The position numbers and the translations under genes are program-made. Of a stretch of DNA of 12,100 bases, positions 1-5,289 are shown piece by piece. The stretch comes from Alphaproteobacteria bacterium. GTDB taxonomy: Bacteria > Pseudomonadota > Alphaproteobacteria > Caulobacterales > Maricaulaceae. The notes beneath the pieces were generated by a model. That model worked only from the letters and a program-made list of their open reading frames with translations, ran no database searches and was not told the DNA's origin. Positions within the stretch are counted from its first letter, which is position 1. Every line of letters starts with the position of its first letter. The stretch is taken from assembly GCA_030428405.1 (NCBI GenBank), contig JAUIEH010000035.1:1-12100 (forward strand), read 5' to 3'.

Positions 1-317
1 GCCTGGATCTGCTCTGCGAGGTCTTCCGCGCCGACCAGGTCTGCGCCCGCCTCTTTGGCTTCATCCGCCTTCGGACCTTTGGCGAACACCGCCACGCGCA
101 CGTCGCGGCCGGTGCCGTTCGGCAAGGTGCACACGCCGCGCAGGGTCTGATCCTGCTGGCGCACGTCGAGGCCCAGATTGATGGCGATCTCGATCGTTTC
201 GTCGAATTTCGCCTTCGCGCCGGACTTCACCAGCTTAACAGCGTCCGTCACCGGATAGAGCGCGTCGCGGTCAATCGGCTCGGAGGCCGCAGCCATGCGC
301 TTTCCCATCTTCGCCAT
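1..317 (-). CDS. rplA: 50S ribosomal protein L1, N-terminal part (cut by window edge)
   Basis: This is the first ~105 residues of ribosomal protein L1; the family is about 230 residues and the rest lies beyond base 1. L1 binds 23S rRNA at the mobile L1 stalk beside the E site, and in many bacteria it represses translation of its own rplK-rplA mRNA. The start at 317 gives MAKMGKRM, the usual L1 opening. The next ATG, at 308, would lose this conserved beginning. Further in, the open frame contains FDETIEIAINLGLD and the stretch LPNGTGRDVRVAVFAKG, both typical of the L1 N-terminal domain. Only two bases separate the rplK stop from this start, so translation is probably coupled to rplK. Nothing looks broken in the visible part. 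Confidence 0.97.
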   Translation of the reverse strand, partial: MAKMGKRMAAASEPIDRDALYPVTDAVKLVKSGAKAKFDETIEIAINLGLDVRQQDQTLRGVCTLPNGTGRDVRVAVFAKGPKADEAKEAGADLVGAEDLAEQIQ

Positions 318-319
318 GC

Positions 320-751
320 TCAAGCCCCCTCGACCGCAAGGCCCATTGAACGGGCCGAACCGGCGATGATCTTCGTCGCCTGATCCAGATCATTGGCGGA
401 CAGGTCCGCGAATTTCGCCTCAGCGATTTCGCGGCACTGCGCCATCGTGACAGAGCCCGCGACATCGCGGCCGGGCGTCTGCGAGCCCTTTTTCAGCTTG
501 GCGGCTTTCAACAGGTAGAAAGACGCCGGCGCCGTCTTGGTCTCGAACGTGAAGGATTTGTCCGAGTACACAGTAATGACGGTGGGAAGGGGCATGCCCT
601 TCTCCATTTCCTGCGTCTTGGCGTTGAACGCCTTGCAGAACTCCATAATGTTAACGCCGCGCTGGCCAAGCGCAGGGCCGATCGGGGGCGACGGATTCGC
701 CGCGCCCGCGGGCACCTGTAGTTTAATGTAGCCGTCTATCTTCTTCGCCAT
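320..751 (-). CDS. rplK: 50S ribosomal protein L11
   Basis: Complete L11 of 143 residues, the normal length for the family. L11 binds the GTPase-associated region of 23S rRNA at the base of the L7/L12 stalk. It takes part in factor-dependent GTP hydrolysis and in the stringent response. The conserved block SPPIGPALGQRGVNIMEFCK (about residues 21-40) and PLPTVITVYSDKSFTF (about 55-70) are clear. The C-terminal RNA-binding domain follows, with the usual KIIAGSARSMGL close to the end. A purine-rich GAGAGGGTGAG lies immediately upstream of the ATG and supports this start. It is downstream of nusG (98-base spacer) and directly followed by rplA, the standard L11 operon order. Confidence 0.98.
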   Translation of the reverse strand: MAKKIDGYIKLQVPAGAANPSPPIGPALGQRGVNIMEFCKAFNAKTQEMEKGMPLPTVITVYSDKSFTFETKTAPASFYLLKAAKLKKGSQTPGRDVAGSVTMAQCREIAEAKFADLSANDLDQATKIIAGSARSMGLAVEGA

Positions 752-798
752 CTCACCCTCTCATGCGAGGCCCAATCGGGCTCCCGCCCGCGCGGTGC

Positions 799-825
799 GG
801 CGACGCCAGGGATTTCCACGTCGCC
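799..825 (-). promoter_or_regulatory. Hairpin in the nusG-rplK spacer
   Basis: A perfect 7-bp stem (GGCGACG at 799-805 against CGTCGCC at 819-825) with a 13-base loop lies about 50 bases upstream of rplK. In other bacteria L1 represses its operon by binding a structured mRNA leader upstream of rplK, so this could belong to such a leader. I cannot see a convincing copy of the 23S L1-binding motif. The regulatory role is inference only. Confidence 0.3.
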
Positions 826-849
826 TTCCGCACATTTCGCTTGCGCGCC

Positions 850-1458
850 TTAGGTTTTCTCCACCTGAGTGTAATCGAGCTCCACAGGCGTCGCCCGCCC
901 GAAGATCGACACGGCCACCTTAAGCCGCGCGCGCTCCTCATCGACCTCTTCGACCACGCCCTCGAAGGACGAGAAGGGTCCGTCGGTCACCCGGACCTTT
1001 TCGTTGATTTCGTAAGTCACCGTCGGGCGCGTGCGTTCAGCGCCCTCTTCGGCCTGGCCCAGCGTGCGGCGGACTTCGCGCTCGCTGACCGGCAACGGCT
1101 TCTTGCCGTGATCGGCGCCGAGAAAGCCGGTCACTTTCGGCGTGTTCTTGACGAGGTGATAAGCGTCGTCGGTCAGACGCATCTTCACCAGCACATAGCC
1201 GGGATAAAACGTCTTCTCGCTCGTCACCTTGCGGCCGCGCCGCACTTCGGTGACTTCCTCGCTCGGCACCAGGATCTCTTCAAAGCAATCGTCGAGCCCG
1301 CGCGTGGCGGCCTCTTCGCGAATGGTTGTCGCCACGCGGTTCTCGAAATTCGAGTAGACGTGGACGATGTACCATTTGAAGTCGCTGCGGCGCTCGGATG
1401 CGGGCTCGGCCGCGGCCGGCGCCGCTTCGGTCTGCGATGTTTCCGTCGCTTCGCTCAT
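850..1458 (-). CDS. nusG: Transcription termination/antitermination protein NusG
   Basis: NusG of 202 residues. It binds RNA polymerase across the cleft, modulates pausing, couples transcription to the leading ribosome through S10, and assists Rho. An Ala/Glu-rich tail (residues 1-26) precedes the NGN domain, which starts at KWYIVHVYSNFENRV (about 28-42) and contains FYPGYVLVKM (about 84-93). The KOW domain spans about 153-200 with VRVTDGPFSSFEGVVEEVD and the typical ending VELDYTQVEKT. The frame stays open further upstream, but this ATG overlaps the secE stop by four bases (ATGA), a classic coupled junction. Upstream starts would run through secE in another frame. Its place between secE and rplK is the usual one. 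Confidence 0.97.
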   Translation of the reverse strand: MSEATETSQTEAAPAAAEPASERRSDFKWYIVHVYSNFENRVATTIREEAATRGLDDCFEEILVPSEEVTEVRRGRKVTSEKTFYPGYVLVKMRLTDDAYHLVKNTPKVTGFLGADHGKKPLPVSEREVRRTLGQAEEGAERTRPTVTYEINEKVRVTDGPFSSFEGVVEEVDEERARLKVAVSIFGRATPVELDYTQVEKT

Positions 1459-1679
1459 GACACGTCCCCGCCGCCGCCGAAGCTCAACGCGAAGCGCACG
1501 ATCATGCCGAGCGCGGAATCGACCACGAAGAAGAAGATCCCCGCCAGAACGACCATGATGAAGACCATGATCGTCGTGATGACGGTCTCCTTCCACGTCG
1601 TCCAGGTGACCTTCTCGCCTTCCTGCCGGACTTCCTTCAGGAACTGGAAAGGGTTCGTACGCCGCCGTGCCGTTGACAT
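1455..1679 (-). CDS. secE: Protein translocase subunit SecE
   Basis: SecE of 74 residues, the short single-span form usual in alphaproteobacteria. It clamps SecY in the inner-membrane SecYEG channel. The amphipathic segment NPFQFLKEVRQEGEKVTWTT (residues 9-28) carries the family hallmark F-x-x-E-V-x-x-E-x-x-K-V-x-W. It is followed by one transmembrane helix at about residues 35-60 and a short Gly-rich tail. The start was chosen because MSTARRRTNP matches the usual length and AAAGG sits about seven bases upstream. A longer in-frame start at 1793 would add a non-conserved leader. The gene ends in a four-base overlap with nusG and is preceded by a 193-base leader after tRNA-Trp. Confidence 0.95.
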   Translation of the reverse strand: MSTARRRTNPFQFLKEVRQEGEKVTWTTWKETVITTIMVFIMVVLAGIFFFVVDSALGMIVRFALSFGGGGDVS

Positions 1680-1705
1680 GCTGACCTTTGTCGCCAATGC
1701 AAAAT

Positions 1706-1734
1706 ATCGGTCCGTCGCTGAAAAACGGACCGAT
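1706..1734 (-). promoter_or_regulatory. Strong hairpin in the secE leader
   Basis: A perfect 10-bp inverted repeat (ATCGGTCCGT at 1706-1715, ACGGACCGAT at 1725-1734) with a 9-base loop starts 27 bases upstream of the secE ATG. It is not followed by a T-run on the minus strand, so it is not a classic intrinsic terminator. A second, weaker hairpin lies at 1766-1788 (ATTTGG/CCAAAT arms). Both are in the tRNA-Trp to secE spacer. They could be tRNA 3'-processing or mRNA-stability structures, or a regulatory leader for the secE-nusG-rplKA transcript. Confidence 0.5.
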
Positions 1735-1872
1735 GCGCGCCCCACGTCGAATCGTGAAGCAGTCCATTTGGCGCAAGCCGCACCAAATAGCAAGTGTTAA
1801 GGAACCAAATTTTTACCGCACGCGCCCGCCCCGACCGAGGCGTCGCGTATCGCACGGGCGTGGCCCGCGAAA

Positions 1873-1948
1873 TGGCAGGGGCGGAGGGACTCGAACCCCC
1901 GGCCACCGGTTTTGGAGACCGGTGCTCTACCAACTGAGCTACACCCCT
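1873..1948 (-). tRNA. tRNA-Trp (anticodon CCA)
   Basis: A complete 76-base tRNA with encoded CCA. The acceptor stem is AGGGGTG paired with CGCCCCT (one T-G pair) and the discriminator base is G. The D arm reads GCTCAGTTGGTAGAGC. The anticodon arm CCGGT-CTCCAAA-ACCGG gives anticodon CCA, and the T arm contains GGTTCGAGTC. A single tRNA-Trp upstream of secE-nusG is the conserved alphaproteobacterial layout. It may be co-transcribed with secE, as no terminator is obvious between them. Confidence 0.97.
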
Positions 1949-2239
1949 ATGGCCCGCCTGAGCGCCCGTAAAACGCGCGCGCGGCGGGAGACTGTCCATA
2001 CGGCGCCTGTCTGAGATGCGCAATCGGATCGCGGAGTCCTGACTGGAGCCACCGTAAGCAAATTTAGCCACCCTCGGCGCAGCGAACGATCTCGGACATC
2101 GAAATGCGCGTCAGCTGGGGGCGTGCGCTGGTCGGCTACACCAAACACCGAACGGCGCTCAATCGGCGACCAGCGGCGTAGGAAAATTGCGTCGGCATCC
2201 CGGAAGCACTTAAAGACGCAGGAGGTTAGGAAGCCAAGA
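1949..2239. other. Spacer between tRNA-Trp and the caspase-FGE gene, with a 9-bp hairpin
   Basis: I see no gene in these 291 bases, and no tuf gene, which often sits here in alphaproteobacteria. The spacer must hold the promoter of tRNA-Trp/secE, but I cannot pick out convincing -35 and -10 boxes. A perfect 9-bp inverted repeat, CGCTGGTCG at 2126-2134 and CGACCAGCG at 2167-2175 (32-base loop), is the only strong structure. It could end the upstream transcript. There is no template-repeat-like copy of the FGE C-terminus here. Confidence 0.5.
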
Positions 2240-4285
2240 TCAAGGACCTGAAACGGTCCTGGCCAAACGAAAACCGCTGACGACGTAGCGGTTCGAAGGG
2301 GCGTTCCTGATGCGGTTCGCCGAGCGGAGGAGCTGAGGATTGACGACCCAGGAACCACCGCGGAGAACACGGCGCGAGCAGTCTCCGCTCGTGCGTGCGG
2401 AGCCGTTCGTCGGCGCGCCGGAATAGCTGTCCGCGTAGCAATCTTCCACCCACTCCCAGACATTGCCGTGCATGTCATGGAGACCAAACCGATTGGCGCG
2501 ATAGGAGCCCACGGCATGGGTCCGATTATCGCTACAAGCGGAATAGTTCGCGCCGTTTGCAGCGCTGGTCGAACAAGTCGGCTCTTGGTCGCCCCACGCA
2601 TAGCGTCCCGTCGAGCCGGCACGCGCCGCATACTCCCACTCCGCTTCGCTCAGAAGCCGGTAGGTTTCGCCGGTCTGCGATGACAGCCATCGAACGTATT
2701 CCTGAGCGTCGTTCCACGAGACATTGATCACCGGCCGCCTGCCGCGACCCCAACCCTGATCGCTAGGGTTCGGATTGGATGCGCACCCGCCGCCCCGCAC
2801 GCACGCCGCCCAGTCGTCCCAGGTCACCTCATAGCGTCCAACCGCAAACGCGCGCGGGATCGACACCGTGCGCTGCGGGCCTTCGTCGCTGCCGCGCCCC
2901 GCCTCGTTTGAAGGCGATCCCATCGTGAACGAGCCCGCCGGCACGACGACCATCTCAGGGCCCTCGCCGCCGGAACGCAGGCTGTCGCGGAACACGGACC
3001 CAGCCGCACGCGCGCCGCCGCTTGCCGCTGGCGGAGATGTCGCGACCTCCGTCACGCTTGGCGCAGGCGCACGATGATTGAGCCGCTGCGCGGAGCGCAG
3101 ATCAGTCAGCAGGTCCTCATCGATCGTCTCGCCCGGCGAAAGGTCCAGCGCAGCGCGGAAGGCGCGCACCGCCGCCAGCGTGCGCGAGCCAGGCTGTCCG
3201 TCTGCCGGACCTGGCTCATAGCCCATCTCAGCGAGCAGACGTTGCGCCTCGCGCACCATGTCGGCGCGGGCGGCGGCCTCATCCGCAGCGGCAGTGTCTG
3301 TCGCGGCGTCGTCGCCCTCGGCCGGCGCTTCATCGCATGGAGGGGTCGAGCCGGCGCGAACGCGCGCCGTAAAGGCCAGCGGGCTGTCGGCGAAGTCGCG
3401 TGCGAATGTTGCGTATTCGCACGGGGTGGCAAGCGTGTTGAACACGATCTGATCGGACGAGGCCGCCGGCGTAGTCGCGGCGATGTCGGTCGTCTCCTCC
3501 TCATCATCCGCGTCCGCTCGCCCGAAAAGATAAACCCGCTCGCCCAGTCCGTTCACCGACCAGGGCAGCTGTTGGCGCCCGGTGCGGTCGCGCACGGCGT
3601 AGCGGACCTCTTCGAAGAACTGCACAGCGTCGCGGCCCGCCGCGCGGCGCACTTCGGCGGCGAAGGCGTTCGCGTATGGCCCGCCCACTTCGCTGGCGTT
3701 TCCGTCCGAGGCCGGACGTTGCGGCGCGGTGGAGAACGCCACGAACACGCCGCCTTGAGAGATTTCCGGCACGAAACCACGCGCGGCGATGTCGCGCTCG
3801 GCAAGCTCCAGCTCATTGCGGCAGGCGTCGAAGACGATGAAGTGATGCGCGCCTGGCGCCGACCGCGTCAGCCGGCGCTGGATTTCCGGCAGCGGGATGG
3901 AGGCGTCCCATAAAGCGAGCGTGGAGGCGTCGTCGACATCGACGGGGATCAGATAATTGCGCGCGCTTTCAAGATCGGCCGCGCCATGGCCGGCATAATA
4001 GAAGAGCCCGACCGCGCCCGGCCCGCCGGAAGCGACGCGGCGCGCATGCGCGCGCAAGGCGGCCAGCGTCGCCACCCTGCTCTGCTCAGTCTCCACGACG
4101 ACGCTGAAGCCCGCCTCGCGCAGCGCAGCGGCGACGATGTCGGCGTCTTCATGTGTGTTGGCGAGCGGGCCGACCGCTTCGGAATAGCCGCGATTGGCGA
4201 TGATGAGGGCGTGGCGCTCTTGGGCGAACGCCGGAGCCGCGATAGCGAAGAGCGCCAGCAGGATCGCCGACAGCATTTGCCGCAT
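2240..4285 (-). CDS. Secreted caspase-like peptidase with peptidoglycan-binding and FGE/SUMF1 domains
   Basis: A 681-residue exported protein. Residues 1-21 form a signal peptide (LSAILLALFAIAAPAFA). A caspase-like (peptidase C14) domain covers about 23-255, with catalytic His100 in FYYAGHG and Cys155 in VFDACRN. After an acidic linker, a PG_binding_1 domain lies at about 342-397 (VREAQRLLAEMGYEPGPADG, RTLAAVRAF). An FGE-sulfatase/SUMF1 domain fills about 443-681 (VVVPAGSFTMGS, SEAEWEYAAR, MHGNVWEWVEDC, RVLRGGSW, GFRLAR). The cysteine pair used by true formylglycine-generating enzymes is absent near the C-terminus, so this domain is probably a binding fold rather than an oxidase; six other cysteines could form disulfides. 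Start 4285 was chosen for AGG six bases upstream; 4297 and 4381 are longer alternatives without a good ribosome site. Substrate and role are unknown. The last ~35 codons look like a DGR variable region. Confidence 0.9.
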   Translation of the reverse strand: MRQMLSAILLALFAIAAPAFAQERHALIIANRGYSEAVGPLANTHEDADIVAAALREAGFSVVVETEQSRVATLAALRAHARRVASGGPGAVGLFYYAGHGAADLESARNYLIPVDVDDASTLALWDASIPLPEIQRRLTRSAPGAHHFIVFDACRNELELAERDIAARGFVPEISQGGVFVAFSTAPQRPASDGNASEVGGPYANAFAAEVRRAAGRDAVQFFEEVRYAVRDRTGRQQLPWSVNGLGERVYLFGRADADDEEETTDIAATTPAASSDQIVFNTLATPCEYATFARDFADSPLAFTARVRAGSTPPCDEAPAEGDDAATDTAAADEAAARADMVREAQRLLAEMGYEPGPADGQPGSRTLAAVRAFRAALDLSPGETIDEDLLTDLRSAQRLNHRAPAPSVTEVATSPPAASGGARAAGSVFRDSLRSGGEGPEMVVVPAGSFTMGSPSNEAGRGSDEGPQRTVSIPRAFAVGRYEVTWDDWAACVRGGGCASNPNPSDQGWGRGRRPVINVSWNDAQEYVRWLSSQTGETYRLLSEAEWEYAARAGSTGRYAWGDQEPTCSTSAANGANYSACSDNRTHAVGSYRANRFGLHDMHGNVWEWVEDCYADSYSGAPTNGSARTSGDCSRRVLRGGSWVVNPQLLRSANRIRNAPSNRYVVSGFRLARTVSGP
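2243..2260 (-). repeat. Hairpin at the stop codon of the caspase-FGE gene
   Basis: AGGACC and GGTCCT form a perfect 6-bp stem with a 6-base loop (GTTTCA on the minus strand), ending one base before the TGA codon. Hairpin or cruciform elements directly after the variable region are a known feature of several DGR target genes. It could equally be part of a weak transcription terminator, although no T-run follows. Confidence 0.55.
2261..2362 (-). other. Candidate DGR variable region in the FGE C-terminus
   Basis: The peptide GGSWVVNPQLLRSANRIR (and on to the terminal GFRLAR) keeps the framework of FGE-fold DGR targets. In such proteins the template usually encodes Asn (AAC) at the ligand-facing positions. 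Here those positions read V (2345-2347), V (2342-2344), L (2330-2332), I (2309-2311), Y (2285-2287), V (2282-2284) and V (2279-2281). All seven codons end in C, as expected if only the adenines of AAC had been replaced. A 6-bp hairpin follows at 2243-2260. The codon pattern and hairpin are seen; the comparison with DGR templates is from family knowledge; that this region is diversified is inference. No template repeat or reverse transcriptase is in the window. Confidence 0.5.
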
Positions 4286-4340
4286 GTCAGGCCTCATCGA
4301 CTGCAGAGGCGGCGAGTGTCGCACCGGAGCGCCGACATTC

Positions 4341-4360
4341 GCAACTGTGATGCTAGTTGC
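4341..4360. promoter_or_regulatory. Inverted repeat upstream of the caspase-FGE gene
   Basis: GCAACT (4341-4346) and AGTTGC (4355-4360) are perfect 6-bp arms separated by 8 bases, about 56-75 bases upstream of the chosen start and inside the 109-base gap after the resolvase gene. The position suits an operator. No -10/-35 pair is convincing. The overlapping 17 bases at 4347-4363 recur at 11351-11367. Confidence 0.35.
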
Positions 4361-4394
4361 AACATGCCCGGCGGCGGCCAAAGCGGCGCTGCGC

Positions 4395-4937
4395 TTACCC
4401 GGTGAGCGCGCGGTAAACGCTGGCCCTGCCGATGCCCAGGCTGCGCGCGATCTCGGATGCGCCCATGCCGTCGGCTTTCAGCCGGCGCACCTCGTCTTCT
4501 TCGATCGTCTTCGGCCGGCCCTTATACGCGCCGCGCGCCTTCGCCTTGACGATGCCTTCCATCTGACGCTCGCGGCGCAGATTGGTCTCGAACTCGGCGA
4601 ACACGCCGAGCATGTCGAGGAACGCCTTGCCGGCTGCCGTCGTCGTGTCGATCGGCTGTTCGGTGGCCTGAAGCTGAGCGCCCTTCTCACGCAATGTCGC
4701 AACAATCTGCTGGAGGTCGCCGATTGACCGCGCAAGCCGGTCGATGCGGGTCACGACGAGCACATCCTGCTCGCGGAGGAATTCCAATAGCGTGGCGAGT
4801 TCGCGCCTGTTCTTCGTCGTCGTCCCGCTCGCCTTCTCGGTGCGAACGACGTCGCAGCCCGCGGACTTCAGCGCCTCTTCTTGGATCGCTGTATCCTGAT
4901 CATTAGTGCTTACACGAGCGTAGCCATATCTCGCCAT
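4395..4937 (-). CDS. Tn3-type serine resolvase / DNA recombinase
   Basis: A 180-residue small serine recombinase, close to the 183-186 residues usual for Tn3/gamma-delta resolvases. The catalytic serine is Ser10 in YGYARVST, with Arg8 beside it. Active-site arginines are in VVTRIDRLARS (Arg64, Arg67, Arg70). The segment AEFETNLRRERQMEGI (about 114-129) is the start of the long dimer helix. A C-terminal helix-turn-helix lies at about 159-178 (GASEIARSLGIGRASVYRAL). These enzymes cut at paired crossover sites and resolve cointegrates or invert DNA. The start at 4937 gives the canonical N-terminus, with GGGG upstream. The frame stays open to 5168, but that extension crosses the res-like array and is not protein-like. 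There is no transposase in the window. Binding to the adjacent array would be expected to repress its own promoter. Confidence 0.93.
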   Translation of the reverse strand: MARYGYARVSTNDQDTAIQEEALKSAGCDVVRTEKASGTTTKNRRELATLLEFLREQDVLVVTRIDRLARSIGDLQQIVATLREKGAQLQATEQPIDTTTAAGKAFLDMLGVFAEFETNLRRERQMEGIVKAKARGAYKGRPKTIEEDEVRRLKADGMGASEIARSLGIGRASVYRALTG

Positions 4938-4949
4938 CTGAACCCCATG

Positions 4950-5067
4950 TGTCTCAATAGGATTTAGAGATTCTGAGGCAGGTGTCTCAAAATGTACATT
5001 AAGGATTATTTGAGACGTCGAAATTGTCTCATGGAGTTGTCTCGTATGGGTATAGTTATTTGAGACT
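4950..5067. promoter_or_regulatory. res-like site: three resolvase subsites
   Basis: Repeated TGTCTC half-sites lie immediately upstream of the resolvase gene. Candidate subsite I is 5038-5067: GTCTC at 5039-5043 faces GAGAC at 5062-5066, a span of 28 bp centred on AT. Subsite II is 4983-5017: TGTCTCAAA faces TTTGAGACG, a GTCTC-to-GAGAC span of 33 bp. Subsite III is 4950-4980: TGTCTCAAT faces a one-mismatch half TCTGAGGCA. Subsites I and II are 22 bp apart, and III is nearest the gene. These sizes and this order follow the Tn3/gamma-delta res plan (28, 34 and 25 bp, with a 22-bp I-II spacer). One extra half-site lies at 5025-5033. Confidence 0.8.
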
Positions 5068-5289
5068 ACTTCGGCTGGGACGTCGGGCCGCTTCTGCAGG
5101 CCAGTCTTCACGATCGACGTCCACCACAGCGCGCATCGAAATAGTCCAGCATTGTTTTGGAACCACAACGCCGCCTACTACTCATTTTGGGCCCATAATG
5201 GAGGCGACGTTGCAGAATGTGCCTGGTTGGAAATGGCGACCGGTGTGCCGCTCCGAGCGAACCAGGCCAAAGTAGGTGAAAAAGGTCGT
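5068..5289. other. Spacer between res-like site and NTPase gene, with a long-loop inverted repeat
   Basis: No gene or transposon end is recognisable in these 222 bases. Perfect 8-bp arms GCCTGGTT (5221-5228) and AACCAGGC (5260-5267), 31 bases apart, lie just downstream of the big gene's stop codon. They could help end its transcript, though there is no T-run. I found nothing resembling a Tn3-family terminal repeat or transposase tail. Confidence 0.45.

Noticed and set aside
763..1800. Long plus-strand open frame (345 codons) opposite nusG and secE
   Set aside because: It is antisense to two certain housekeeping genes; high GC leaves the opposite strand open and the product has no recognisable motifs.
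1939..2631. Minus-strand frame running from the FGE domain across the spacer into tRNA-Trp
   Set aside because: It shadows the SUMF1 coding frame, then enters noncoding DNA and the tRNA gene; no family features.
3074..3913. 279-codon plus-strand open frame
   Set aside because: Antisense to the caspase and linker region of a gene with clear catalytic motifs; the translation is Arg/Ala/Gly-rich shadow sequence.
4395..5168. Longer version of the resolvase starting at 5168
   Set aside because: The extra 77 residues run through the res-like repeats; family length and the canonical MARYGYARVS start favour 4937.
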